A stretch of 64,000 nucleotides of DNA from Pseudomonas parakoreensis (GCF_021602155.1 NZ_BQHY01000013.1:124001-188000), one strand, 5' to 3'. Shown: positions 33,789 to 42,588, counted from the first letter of the stretch. Made by a program: numbers and translations. Notes: a model not told the origin generated them from the sequence alone.

Positions 33789-34630
33789 ATGCCATGACTC
33801 GCGGCAAATGGCTGGCAGCCCTGTGCCTGGTGCCGTTCGCCCTGTTCTTTATCGTGTTCGAAATCGCCCCGCTGGTCTGGGTGATGATCAACAGCCTGCA
33901 ATCGGAAGAATTCGGCTGGGGCTTCGCCAACTTCAGCAAGATCTTCAGTTCCAAGTTCTATCTGCAGGCGATTCAGTACAGCCTGGAGATCAGTTTCTGG
34001 TCGAGTGTGTTCGGCATCATCATCGCCGTGCTCGGTGCGTATTCCCTGCGCCGGGTCGACTCGAAACTGCGCAACTTCGTGAATGCCTTCGCCAACATGA
34101 CCAGCAACTTCGCCGGCGTGCCCCTGGCCTTCGCGTTCATCATCCTGCTCGGTTTCAACGGCAGCATCACCATCATGCTCAAGCAGGCCGGGATCATTCA
34201 GGACTTCAACCTGTACTCGAAAACCGGTCTGATCATCCTCTATACCTACTTCCAGATTCCCCTCGGCGTGCTGCTGCTCTACCCGGCCTTCGACGCCTTG
34301 CGTGAAGACTGGCGCGAATCCGCTGCGCTGCTCGGCGCCAACGGCTGGCAGTTCTGGCGGCATATTGGTCTGCCGGTGCTGACCCCGGCACTGCTCGGTA
34401 CGTTTGTGATCCTGCTGGCCAACGCTCTCGGCGCCTACGCCACGGTGTACGCCTTGACCACCGGTAACTTCAACGTGCTGCCGATCCGCATCGCGGCAAT
34501 GGTTTCCGGGGACATTTCCCTCGACCCGAATCTCGCCAGTGCCCTGGCCGTGGTGCTGGTGGCGTTGATGACTATCGTCACCGTCGTGCATCAATTGCTG
34601 CTGAAGAGGAGCTACCATGTCTCGCGCTGA
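33785..34630 (+). CDS. ABC importer permease, first subunit
   Basis: A 281-residue inner-membrane subunit with six helices. Seen: an N-terminal helix (WLAALCLVPFALFFIVFEIAP), a second helix region SLEISFWSSVFGIIIAVLGAYSLRR, and the EAA loop LREDWRESAALLGANGWQFWRHIGLP that docks on the ATPase. The start GTG 33785 overlaps the phosphodiesterase stop (GTGA) and has GGAG nine bases before it; ATG 33794 is an alternative. It belongs to the family of Fe3+/phosphonate/polyamine type importers (PotB/PhnU-like). The 14-base overlap with the next gene indicates a coupled pair. Confidence 0.9.
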   Translation: MNAMTRGKWLAALCLVPFALFFIVFEIAPLVWVMINSLQSEEFGWGFANFSKIFSSKFYLQAIQYSLEISFWSSVFGIIIAVLGAYSLRRVDSKLRNFVNAFANMTSNFAGVPLAFAFIILLGFNGSITIMLKQAGIIQDFNLYSKTGLIILYTYFQIPLGVLLLYPAFDALREDWRESAALLGANGWQFWRHIGLPVLTPALLGTFVILLANALGAYATVYALTTGNFNVLPIRIAAMVSGDISLDPNLASALAVVLVALMTIVTVVHQLLLKRSYHVSR

Positions 34631-35417
34631 ATCCGGCCCGGCCGGCGTCTACCACCGCGTCGTGGTTTATTTGCTGTTCGCGATCCTGCTGCTGCCGCTG
34701 GTGGGTACGCTGATCTATTCGATCGCCAGCAGCTGGTCGGCGACCATTCTGCCCAGCGGCTTCACCTTCAAGTGGTACCTCCAGCTGTGGAGCGATCCAC
34801 GCTTCCTGCATGCTTTCGGCCAGTCGCTGCTGGTGTGCGTGGGCGCGCTGGTGCTGTCGGTGGTGCTGATCCTGCCGTTGCTGTTCGTGGTGCATTACCA
34901 CTTCCCGAAACTCGATGCGCTGATGAACATCCTGATCCTGCTGCCCTTCGCGGTGCCGCCAGTGGTGTCGTCGGTAGGCCTGTTGCAACTGTACGGTTCG
35001 GGGCCGCTGGCGATGGTCGGTACGCCGTGGATCCTGATCGGTTGCTACTTCACCGTGGCGCTGCCGTTCATGTACCGGGCGATCACCAACAACCTGCAGG
35101 CGATCAACCTGCGCGACCTGATGGACGCCGCGCAACTGCTCGGCGCCAGCACCTTTCAGGCCGCGTTTCTGGTGGTACTGCCGAACCTGCGCAAAGGCCT
35201 GATGGTCGCGTTGTTGCTGTCGTTCTCGTTCCTGTTCGGGGAATTCGTGTTCGCCAACATCCTCGTCGGCACGCGCTACGAAACCCTGCAGGTATACCTG
35301 AACAACATGCGCAACAGCAGCGGCCACTTCACCAGTGCGCTGGTGATCTCGTACTTCTTTTTCGTGCTGGTCCTGACCTGGATCGCCAACATCTTGAACA
35401 AGGACAAAAACGAATGA
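34617..35417 (+). CDS. ABC importer permease, second subunit
   Basis: A 266-residue permease (PotC/PhnV-like). Seen: six helices, VYLLFAILLLPLVGTLIYSIA near the N-terminus, ILILLPFAVPPVVSSVGLLQLY in the middle, and the EAA loop LMDAAQLLGASTFQAAFLVVLPNLRKGL. The pattern complements the first permease so that two different subunits form the channel. The start at 34617 has AGAGGAGC upstream, and the stop TGA overlaps the ATPase start by four bases (ATGA). Confidence 0.9.
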   Translation: MSRAESGPAGVYHRVVVYLLFAILLLPLVGTLIYSIASSWSATILPSGFTFKWYLQLWSDPRFLHAFGQSLLVCVGALVLSVVLILPLLFVVHYHFPKLDALMNILILLPFAVPPVVSSVGLLQLYGSGPLAMVGTPWILIGCYFTVALPFMYRAITNNLQAINLRDLMDAAQLLGASTFQAAFLVVLPNLRKGLMVALLLSFSFLFGEFVFANILVGTRYETLQVYLNNMRNSSGHFTSALVISYFFFVLVLTWIANILNKDKNE

Positions 35418-36403
35418 GCTACGTCAGCGTCCAACACCTGCAGAAAAACTACGCGGGCACCACGGTGTTCAGCGACATCAACTGCGAGATCAACAAGGGC
35501 GAATTCGTCACCCTGCTCGGCCCGTCCGGTTGCGGCAAGTCCACCCTGCTGCGTTGTATCGCCGGGCTGACGCCGGTGGATGGCGGCAAGATCCTGCTCG
35601 ATGGCGTCGACATCGTGCCGCTGAGCCCGCAGAAACGCGGGATCGGCATGGTATTCCAGAGCTACGCGCTGTTCCCCAACATGACCGTCGAGCAGAACGT
35701 TGCCTTCGGTCTGCGCATGCAGAAGGTGAATCCTGACGACAGTCACAAACGCGTCAGCGAAGTGTTGAAACTGGTTGAACTGCACGACTTCGCCAGCCGC
35801 TATCCGCATCAGTTGTCCGGTGGCCAATGCCAGCGTGTCGCCCTCGCCCGCTCCTTGGTCACCCGCCCACGCCTGTTGTTGCTGGATGAACCGCTGTCGG
35901 CGCTGGATGCGCGAATCCGCAAACACCTGCGCGAACAGATCCGCCAGATCCAGCGCGAACTCGGCCTGACCACCATCTTCGTCACACACGACCAGGAAGA
36001 AGCGCTGACCATGTCCGACCGGATTTTCCTGATGAACCAGGGAAAGATCGTGCAAAGCGGAGACGCCGAAACCCTCTACACCGCACCGGTCGATGTGTTC
36101 GCCGCCGGCTTCATCGGCAACTACAACCTGCTCGACGCCGACAGTGCCTCAAAGCTGTTGCAACGGCCGATCAACCACCGCATCGCCATACGTCCGGAAG
36201 CCATCGAACTGAGCCTCAATGGCGAACTCGATGCGCAGATCCGCAGCCACAGCCTGCTCGGCAACGTGATCCGCTATCGGGTCGAGGCGCGCGGCGTAGA
36301 ACTGGTGGTGGATGTGCTCAACCGCTCGGCGGCGGATCTGCATCCCGACGGTCAGCGTCTGGCGCTTTCCATCGATCCGACGGCCCTGTGTGAGGTAGCC
36401 TGA
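35414..36403 (+). CDS. ABC importer ATP-binding subunit
   Basis: A 329-residue ATPase of the CUT2/MalK-like branch. Seen: Walker A LLGPSGCGKSTLLR, Q-loop VFQSYALFPNMTVEQN, signature LSGGQCQRVALARSL (with Cys where most have Gln or Arg), Walker B LLLLDEPLSALD, H-loop VTHDQEEALTMSDR, and a C-terminal TOBE-like domain (about 245-325, IRPEAIELSLNGELDAQIRS). ATG 35414 overlaps the second permease stop. It powers uptake by the two permeases; the Cys in the signature is uncommon but not known to inactivate. Confidence 0.92.
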   Translation: MSYVSVQHLQKNYAGTTVFSDINCEINKGEFVTLLGPSGCGKSTLLRCIAGLTPVDGGKILLDGVDIVPLSPQKRGIGMVFQSYALFPNMTVEQNVAFGLRMQKVNPDDSHKRVSEVLKLVELHDFASRYPHQLSGGQCQRVALARSLVTRPRLLLLDEPLSALDARIRKHLREQIRQIQRELGLTTIFVTHDQEEALTMSDRIFLMNQGKIVQSGDAETLYTAPVDVFAAGFIGNYNLLDADSASKLLQRPINHRIAIRPEAIELSLNGELDAQIRSHSLLGNVIRYRVEARGVELVVDVLNRSAADLHPDGQRLALSIDPTALCEVA

Positions 36404-36437
36404 TGACTTTGCTGACGTTGAAGAGAGAACTGCACTG

Positions 36438-37613
36438 ATGGCCCTGGCAATTTTTGATCTGGACGAAACCCTGATCCACGGCGACTGCGCCACCCTCTGG
36501 AGCGAGCAGATGGGGCGCCTGGGCTGGGTCGATCCCGAGTCGTTCATGCGCAAGAACAACGAGCTGATGGACGCCTACAGCCATGGCAAATTGCGCATGG
36601 AAGAATTCATGGTGTTCAGCCTCGAACCGTTGATCGGGCGTACCCCGGAAGAGGTCGAGCACTTGGTCGGCCCATGGGTCGAAGACTTTATCGAACCGAT
36701 CATCTTCAGCGACGCGACCAAAACCATCGCCGCTCACCGCAAGGCCGGCGACCGGATCCTGGTGATCTCGGCCTCGGGCACGCACCTGGTCAAACCGATC
36801 GCCGAGCGCTTGGGCATCGACGAAATCCTCGGCATCGAACTGGACGTCGCACACGGTGTTTACAGCGGCCAGACCGTCGGCACCCTGACCTACCGCGAAG
36901 GCAAGATCACCCGCCTGCTGGAATGGCTGGACGCCGAGGAAGAGAACCTGGAAGGCGCGAGTTTCTACTCCGACTCACGCAATGACTTGCCGTTGCTGCT
37001 GAAGGTGGACTTCCCGCATGTGGTGAATCCGGATCCGGTGCTGCTGGAGCATGCCGAAAAAGCAGGCTGCGATCTTTTGATCTTGCCCTTCCAATCAGCT
37101 CAGACTGTCGTCAATCACCAGCACCACTTTCCCCGAAACCGTATTGCTCGCCAGCTCGGCAAACGCCGCCTCGGCGTCTTTCACCGGAAAGGTTTTCGCC
37201 AGTTGCGGACTCAACCGTCCTTCGGCAAACAGCGGCCATACATGCTGGCTCAAGTCGCTGAACAGGTCGGCCTTGAACTGATCATCGCGACTGCGCAACG
37301 TCGAACCGAGCAACTGCACACGTTTGGCCAGTACCTGCGCCAGGTCCAGTTTCGCCTCACGCCCGCCCATCAGACCAATCAGCACCCAGCGTCCATCCAG
37401 CGCCGTCAGCTTGAGGTTCAGCGCCGCGTAATTGCCGCCGACCGGATCGAGGATCACGTCAAACGGACCGAAGTCGCGCAGACTCTCCAGGTCATCGCTG
37501 CGCACCACCCCGCCCTGGGCACCCAGCGCTTCACAGTAGGCCAGACGCTCGGGCGAGCCAACGCTGACCCAACAGGGATTGCCAAACGCCTTGCACAGCT
37601 GAATGGCGGCTGA
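36438..37613 (+). CDS. HAD-IB phosphatase with an aberrant C-terminal extension
   Basis: The first ~207 residues form a HAD-IB phosphatase of the SerB-like hypothetical group (usually ~215-220 residues). Seen: DxD box IFDLDETLIHGDC (Asp7/Asp9), the ISASGTHLVKPIAERLG motif II, and SFYSDSRNDLPLLLKVD motif III-IV. Near residue 208 the frame enters a REP fragment (GCAGGCTGCGATCTTTTGAT at 37062-37081) and continues for about 180 codons through sequence antisense to the quinone oxidoreductase. The natural end has been lost, so the 391-residue product is probably a catalytic domain plus junk. In the operon it likely removes phosphate from the phosphodiesterase product. Confidence 0.8.
   Translation: MALAIFDLDETLIHGDCATLWSEQMGRLGWVDPESFMRKNNELMDAYSHGKLRMEEFMVFSLEPLIGRTPEEVEHLVGPWVEDFIEPIIFSDATKTIAAHRKAGDRILVISASGTHLVKPIAERLGIDEILGIELDVAHGVYSGQTVGTLTYREGKITRLLEWLDAEEENLEGASFYSDSRNDLPLLLKVDFPHVVNPDPVLLEHAEKAGCDLLILPFQSAQTVVNHQHHFPRNRIARQLGKRRLGVFHRKGFRQLRTQPSFGKQRPYMLAQVAEQVGLELIIATAQRRTEQLHTFGQYLRQVQFRLTPAHQTNQHPASIQRRQLEVQRRVIAADRIEDHVKRTEVAQTLQVIAAHHPALGTQRFTVGQTLGRANADPTGIAKRLAQLNGG
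37062..37085 (+). repeat. REP family B fragment inside the HAD gene
   Basis: Single half-unit GCAGGCTGCGATCTTTTGAT that replaces the 3' end of the HAD gene. No facing partner is present within 100 bases. Confidence 0.85.
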
Positions 37614-38057
37614 ACCAATTCCACTCGCGCCAGCATGCAGCAGAACCTTCTCGCCCGGTTTCAACGCCGCCAGTTGAAACACGTTGAGCCAGACCGTTGC
37701 ATAAACCTCGGGTAATGCCGCGGCCTCGATCAACGAAACACCTTCGGGCACCGGCAGCACGTGCCGTCCGTCGACGACCACCTCTTCAGCCATTCCGCCC
37801 CCGGCCAGCAACGCGCAGACCCGGTCGCCGACCTGCCAGGACGAGCCGGCGCCGACTTCGCTGATCACCCCGGAGCACTCAAGACCGAGCACCTGACTGG
37901 CACCGGGCGGCGGTGGATAAAGCCCGGCTTTCTGTAATAAATCGGCGCGATTGAGGCCGGCTGCCGCCACACGAATGCGCACTTGTCCTACATCACATGC
38001 CGGACTCGGCTCTTCAACCCATGCCACTTGACCTTCAACGCCTTGCAATGCCTTCAC
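37095..38057 (-). CDS. Zinc-independent quinone oxidoreductase (MDR superfamily, PIG3-like)
   Basis: A 320-residue NADPH-dependent reductase. Seen: a GroES-like N-terminal domain with AAGLNRADLLQKAGLYPPPPGASQVLG and GLECSGVISEVG, an NADPH-binding domain with LLHAGASGIGSAAIQLCKAFG (AxxGxG), and a catalytic-end segment LIGLMGGREA. The zinc ligands of alcohol dehydrogenases are absent, as expected for the quinone reductase/PIG3 group. It converges on the HAD gene, which now reads through 519 bases of its antisense strand. Cytoplasmic; the electron acceptor is unknown. Confidence 0.9.
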   Translation of the reverse strand: MKALQGVEGQVAWVEEPSPACDVGQVRIRVAAAGLNRADLLQKAGLYPPPPGASQVLGLECSGVISEVGAGSSWQVGDRVCALLAGGGMAEEVVVDGRHVLPVPEGVSLIEAAALPEVYATVWLNVFQLAALKPGEKVLLHAGASGIGSAAIQLCKAFGNPCWVSVGSPERLAYCEALGAQGGVVRSDDLESLRDFGPFDVILDPVGGNYAALNLKLTALDGRWVLIGLMGGREAKLDLAQVLAKRVQLLGSTLRSRDDQFKADLFSDLSQHVWPLFAEGRLSPQLAKTFPVKDAEAAFAELASNTVSGKVVLVIDDSLS

Positions 38058-38083
38058 AGTGCCTCCATAGTGAGTCTGGACTG

Positions 38084-38112
38084 AGCCCGAAGCTGTAGCG
38101 CCGGGCTTTTTG
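38084..38112 (+). terminator. Possible terminator before prc
   Basis: AGCCCG, 12-base loop, CGGGCT and a run of five T, in the gap upstream of prc and downstream of the minus-strand oxidoreductase start. Which transcript it serves is unclear. Confidence 0.35.
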
Positions 38113-38162
38113 CATTATGCGACCGGCTCTCGTAGAACCGGCGACTTCAAAGACGGCCTAAT

Positions 38163-40280
38163 ATGCGTTATCAATTGTCCCCGCGTCGAATCAGCATGAA
38201 GCATTTGCTCCCCAGCACCGCCCTCGCTCTTTTCATCGGTATCGGCTTGTTGCCGATGTCGGGCAAAACCTTCGCAGCCAACAGCTGGGACAACTTGCAG
38301 CCTGATCGCGACGAAGTGATCGCCAGTCTCAACGTCGTCGAGTTGCTCAAGCGTCACCACTACAGCAAGCCGCCGCTCGACGATGCGCGCTCGGTGATCA
38401 TCTACGACAGCTACATCAAGCTGCTGGACCCGTCGCGCAGCTATTTCATGGCCAGCGACATCGCCGAATTCGACAAGTGGAAGACCCAGTTCGACGACTT
38501 CCTCAAAAGCGGCGACCTCAACGCCGGGTTCACCATCTACAAGCGCTATCTGGACCGCGTCAAGGCGCGTCTGGACTTCGCCATTGCGGAGCTGAACAAG
38601 GGCGTCGACAAGATGGACTTCACCACCAAGGAGACCTTGCTGATCGATCGCAAGGACGCCCCTTGGCTCAAATCCACCGCTGAACTCGACGACCTGTGGC
38701 GCAAACGCGTCAAGGACGAAGTGCTGCGGCAGAAGATTGCCGGCAAGGATTCCAAGCAGATCCAGGAAACCCTGACCAAGCGCTACAAGAATCAGTTGGC
38801 GCGCCTCGATCAGACCCGCGCGGAAGACATCTTCCAGGCGTACATCAACACCTTCGCCATGTCCTACGACCCGCACACCAATTATCTGTCGCCGGATAAC
38901 GCGGAGAACTTCGACATCAACATGAGCCTGTCCCTGGAGGGCATCGGCGCCGTGTTGCAGAGCGACAACGATCAAGTGAAAGTCGTGCGTCTGGTGCCGG
39001 CAGGGCCGGCCGACAAGACCAAACAGGTCGCACCGGCCGACAAGATCATCGGCGTTGCCCAGGGCAACAAAGAGATGGTCGACGTGGTGGGCTGGCGTCT
39101 GGACGAAGTGGTCAAGCTGATCCGCGGCCCGAAAGGCACCGTGGTGCGCCTGGAAGTGATTCCGGCGAGCAATGCGCCGAACGACCAGACCAGCAAGATC
39201 GTGCCGATCACTCGCGAAGCGGTGAAGCTTGAAGACCAGGCGGTGAAAAAGTCCGTGCTGAACCTCAAACAGGACGGCAAGGACTACAAGCTCGGCGTCA
39301 TTGAGATCCCGGCCTTCTACCTCGACTTCAAGGCGTTCCGTGCCGGTGATCCGGATTACAAGAGCACCACCCGTGACGTCAAGAAACTGCTGACCGAACT
39401 GCAGAAAGAGAAAGTCGACGGCGTGGTCATCGACCTGCGCAACAACGGCGGCGGCTCCCTGCAGGAAGCCACCGAACTGACCAGCCTGTTCATCGACAAG
39501 GGCCCGACCGTCCTCGTGCGTAATGCCGATGGCCGCGTCGATGTCCTCGAAGATGAAAACCCGGGCGCGTTCTACAAAGGCCCGATGGCACTGCTGGTCA
39601 ACCGCCTGTCCGCTTCGGCTTCGGAGATTTTCGCCGGCGCCATGCAGGACTACCATCGCGCACTGATCATCGGTGGCCAGACCTTCGGCAAAGGCACCGT
39701 ACAGACCATTCAGCCGCTGAACCATGGCGAACTGAAACTGACGCTGGCCAAGTTCTACCGGGTGTCCGGGCAGAGTACCCAGCATCAGGGCGTGCTGCCG
39801 GACATCGACTACCCGTCGATCATCGACACCAAGGAAATCGGCGAAAGTGCCCTGCCGGAAGCCATGCCGTGGGACACCATCAAGGCGGCAATCAAGCCGG
39901 CCTCCGATCCGTTCAAACCGTTCCTCGCGCAGCTCAAGTCCGAGCACGACGCACGCAGCGCCAAAGACGCCGAGTTCGTGTTCATCCGCGACAAGCTGGC
40001 CCTGGCGCAGAAGCTGATGGAAGAAAAAACCGTCAGCCTCAACGAAGCTGATCGTCGTGCCCAGCACGCGGACATCGATGCCAAGCAACTGGCGATGGAA
40101 AACATCCGTCGCAAAGCCAAAGGCGAAGAGCCGCTCAAAGAGCTGAAGAAAGAAGATGAAGACGCGCTGGCTGCAGCCGAGCCGGACAAGGTCAAACCAG
40201 AAGACGACGCCTACCTGAGCGAAACCGGGCGCGTGCTGCTGGATTACCTGAAGCTGAGCAATCAGGTGGCCAAGAAGTAA
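38163..40280 (+). CDS. prc: Tail-specific protease Prc (C-terminal processing peptidase)
   Basis: Periplasmic S41 protease that cuts proteins at their C-terminus, including penicillin-binding protein 3 precursors and outer-membrane lipoproteins in related bacteria. Seen: 705 residues, a signal peptide (about 12-38, ending FAANS), a helical N-terminal domain, a PDZ-like domain near 230-330 (SLEGIGAVLQSDNDQVKVVRLVPAGPA), the catalytic domain with DLRNNGGGSLQEA and LSASASEIFAGAMQDY (nucleophile Ser), GQTFGKGTVQT with Lys, and a C-terminal DUF3340-like helical part rich in Glu/Lys. The start may be at 38163 or at the Met of MKHLL, 33 bases on. A strong terminator follows. Confidence 0.94.
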   Translation: MRYQLSPRRISMKHLLPSTALALFIGIGLLPMSGKTFAANSWDNLQPDRDEVIASLNVVELLKRHHYSKPPLDDARSVIIYDSYIKLLDPSRSYFMASDIAEFDKWKTQFDDFLKSGDLNAGFTIYKRYLDRVKARLDFAIAELNKGVDKMDFTTKETLLIDRKDAPWLKSTAELDDLWRKRVKDEVLRQKIAGKDSKQIQETLTKRYKNQLARLDQTRAEDIFQAYINTFAMSYDPHTNYLSPDNAENFDINMSLSLEGIGAVLQSDNDQVKVVRLVPAGPADKTKQVAPADKIIGVAQGNKEMVDVVGWRLDEVVKLIRGPKGTVVRLEVIPASNAPNDQTSKIVPITREAVKLEDQAVKKSVLNLKQDGKDYKLGVIEIPAFYLDFKAFRAGDPDYKSTTRDVKKLLTELQKEKVDGVVIDLRNNGGGSLQEATELTSLFIDKGPTVLVRNADGRVDVLEDENPGAFYKGPMALLVNRLSASASEIFAGAMQDYHRALIIGGQTFGKGTVQTIQPLNHGELKLTLAKFYRVSGQSTQHQGVLPDIDYPSIIDTKEIGESALPEAMPWDTIKAAIKPASDPFKPFLAQLKSEHDARSAKDAEFVFIRDKLALAQKLMEEKTVSLNEADRRAQHADIDAKQLAMENIRRKAKGEEPLKELKKEDEDALAAAEPDKVKPEDDAYLSETGRVLLDYLKLSNQVAKK

Positions 40281-40350
40281 GATGATGGCAATTTAGTGGT
40301 GACGCTCCCCGGAGCGTCATCAAACAGTCATCATTCTGTCGTGAAATAAA

Positions 40351-40397
40351 GGACTGGGAGCGCCTCTTCAAACAAGAGCGCTCCCAGTCCTTTTTTT
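40351..40397 (+). terminator. Strong intrinsic terminator of prc
   Basis: GGACTGGGAGCGC.TCTT, loop, AAGAGCGCTCCCAGTCC and a run of seven T. Confidence 0.93.
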
Positions 40398-40413
40398 ATC
40401 GCCAGAGATTGCC

Positions 40414-42204
40414 ATGACCACGACCGAACAGCTGAGTGCCTTGAGCTCGATCCTGACTCAAAGCGGTTTGCACAGCCTGTTCCAGCCGATCATCTGTCTC
40501 TCCGAGCGTCGCATTCTCGGCTACGAAGCCCTTACCCGAGGCCCGTCCAACAGCCCGCTACACTCGCCTATCGCGCTGTTCGCCGTGGCGCGTCAGGCTG
40601 GCCGCTTGAGCGAACTGGAGATCGCCTGCCGCCAGTCGGCCTGCCGTCGTTTCAACGAGCAGCAACTGCCGGGCAAGCTGTTCCTCAACGTCTCGCCGGA
40701 GTCCCTGCTCGAAGCCGCGCACCAACCGGGACGAACCCTGCAACTGCTGCAGGACTTCGGCATTCCGCCGAGCCAAGTGGTCATCGAACTCACCGAACAG
40801 ACGCCGATCGACGATTTCCAGTTGCTGCAAACCGCGCTGCATCACTATCGGGCGATGGGCTTTTCGATTGCGCTGGATGACTTGGGCGCCGGCTATTCGA
40901 GCCTGCGTCTGTGGTCAGAACTGCGCCCGGATTACGTGAAGATCGACCGGCACTTTATCGACGGCATTCATCAGGACGCGTTGAAACGAGAGTTCGTCGG
41001 CTCGATCCTGCAAATCGCCAAGGCCTCGCGCGCGCAGGTGATCGCCGAGGGGATCGAGTTGCCGGAAGAATTGGCGGTGCTGACCGAAATGGGTGTCGAT
41101 CTGGTGCAGGGCTACCTGCTCGGTCGCCCACAGGAACATCCATCTCGCGATGCCCGGGCCTTGATGCCGAAACACGACAGCAGCGCCGTGGCGTTGAATG
41201 ACGAAGGCAGCGACCTCAGCGCCCTGCTCAACGACCAACCGGCGGTGCATCGCGACACGCCGACTGCCACGGTGCTGGAGGCCTTCCGCCGCCAAGCCAA
41301 TCTGAATTCACTGGCAGTGCTCGACGAACAGGGCCAGCCATGCGGCATCGTCCATCGCCATTCGCTGTCCGACGCACTGCTGAAACCGTTCGCCACCGAC
41401 CTGTTCGCGCGCAAACCGATCAGCCGCCTGATGAACGACGACTTCCTCGCCGTGGAAATGAGCCAGTCGCTGCAACAGGTCAGCCGCCTGATCACCAGCC
41501 GCGCCCGACAGCGCATCGAAGAAGATTTCATCATCACCCTCAATGGCGGCTATCTCGGCCTCGGTCGGGTGATCGACGTGCTCAAACTGATCACCGAACT
41601 GAAAATCCAGCAGGCGCGCTACGCCAACCCGTTGACCCTGCTGCCCGGCAACGTGCCGATCCAGCAATGCCTGACCCGCCTGCTGCAACAGGGCCGCGAG
41701 TCGATCATCTGCTACGTCGACATCGACAGCTTCAAACCCTTCAACGACATCTACGGCTACGGCCGTGGCGACGAAGTCCTGCTGTGCCTGGCGCAATGCC
41801 TGAACGAACGCGTCGACCCGTCCCGCGACTTCGTCGGCCACATCGGCGGCGACGACTTCCTGCTGGTGCTCGGCCCGGAAGACTGGCGCAAACGCCTCAA
41901 TCAACTGCTCGACGACTTCCAGAGCCAATGCCGTCGTTTCTATCGCCCGGAGCACCTTGAAGCTGGCTGCTTCATCGCGCCGAATCGCCAGGGTGTGCGG
42001 CAGGAGTTTCCGCTGCTCTCGTTATCGATCGGCGTCGTCCACCTGCAACCCGAGGCCTGCGCAGAACTGGATGCCAGCCAACTCGCGGAAATGGCTTCGC
42101 AGGCGAAGCATCATGCGAAGAATGTTCCGGGGTATAGCGTGCATGTGATTGATAGTCTCAGTGCTGCCGACCTTCAACTGCCGCAACTGATTGGTCAACG
42201 ATGA
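40414..42204 (+). CDS. EAL-CBS-GGDEF cyclic-di-GMP protein with degenerate GGDEF
   Basis: A 596-residue cytoplasmic protein with domains in an unusual order: EAL first (about 15-255; motifs EAL at 38-40, IELTEQTP, DDLGAGYSSL, a KIDRHFI segment and VIAEGIE, so likely phosphodiesterase-competent), a CBS pair region (about 275-385), and a C-terminal GGDEF domain (about 425-585). The signature reads GGDDF (478-482), an Asp replacing Glu, so cyclase activity is doubtful and GTP or c-di-GMP binding is more likely. The gene has its own terminator upstream from prc and no linked receiver. It probably tunes biofilm or motility; the input to the CBS region is unknown. Confidence 0.9.
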   Translation: MTTTEQLSALSSILTQSGLHSLFQPIICLSERRILGYEALTRGPSNSPLHSPIALFAVARQAGRLSELEIACRQSACRRFNEQQLPGKLFLNVSPESLLEAAHQPGRTLQLLQDFGIPPSQVVIELTEQTPIDDFQLLQTALHHYRAMGFSIALDDLGAGYSSLRLWSELRPDYVKIDRHFIDGIHQDALKREFVGSILQIAKASRAQVIAEGIELPEELAVLTEMGVDLVQGYLLGRPQEHPSRDARALMPKHDSSAVALNDEGSDLSALLNDQPAVHRDTPTATVLEAFRRQANLNSLAVLDEQGQPCGIVHRHSLSDALLKPFATDLFARKPISRLMNDDFLAVEMSQSLQQVSRLITSRARQRIEEDFIITLNGGYLGLGRVIDVLKLITELKIQQARYANPLTLLPGNVPIQQCLTRLLQQGRESIICYVDIDSFKPFNDIYGYGRGDEVLLCLAQCLNERVDPSRDFVGHIGGDDFLLVLGPEDWRKRLNQLLDDFQSQCRRFYRPEHLEAGCFIAPNRQGVRQEFPLLSLSIGVVHLQPEACAELDASQLAEMASQAKHHAKNVPGYSVHVIDSLSAADLQLPQLIGQR

Positions 42205-42285
42205 TTCCACAGACGACATAACCACTTTTCCAAATCTGAAAAAAATTATTCAGATCAACTCCAGAACTTAAAAAAGCAACTCACT

Positions 42286-42588
42286 CTAATTTTTTCCACT
42301 TTGCAGCATAGCCAGCACGTGGCTTAACCATTCTTGACCGGAAGTCCACTTATTCCAATAGCAGTAGTAGCAACTGAGATCTCTCAACAAGTAATCTCTT
42401 ATCGTCACCTCATCTTTATCTTGACTCAGCAAAGACTGCAACTCTTCACAAACCAAAAGTATTATTTCCGGATCTGAGGTTTGTAAGAAGTCAGCAATAA
42501 CTTTATCGGGGGTGTCGTACTCTATTAGCCAATCTTGATGAAAGTAGGCCCCAAAAAAGTCGTGAAGCTCGGGAAATTCTTGATTCAT
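42286..42588 (-). CDS. CdiI-type immunity protein
   Basis: A 100-residue acidic protein that resembles the CdiI_2 immunity group: MNQEFPELHDFFGAYFHQDW, EYDTPDKVIADFL, an acidic helix LVCEELQSLLSQD and YCYWNKW near the end. It overlaps the Rhs toxin stop codon by four bases (ATGA), the usual coupling of toxin and immunity. It is markedly A+T-richer than the surrounding genes, matching the toxin tip, which points to acquisition of the pair as a cassette. Its job is to bind and block the RNase A-like toxin in the cytoplasm of the producer. Confidence 0.82.
   Translation of the reverse strand: MNQEFPELHDFFGAYFHQDWLIEYDTPDKVIADFLQTSDPEIILLVCEELQSLLSQDKDEVTIRDYLLRDLSCYYCYWNKWTSGQEWLSHVLAMLQSGKN

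Noticed and set aside
34772-35413. Long in-frame extension before the ABC ATPase
   Set aside because: It overlaps the second permease gene in another frame and lacks a domain. The ATGA overlap marks the true start at 35414.
38115-40088. A 657-codon frame opposite prc
   Set aside because: Antisense shadow of a well-defined protease gene; no domain and no start signal.
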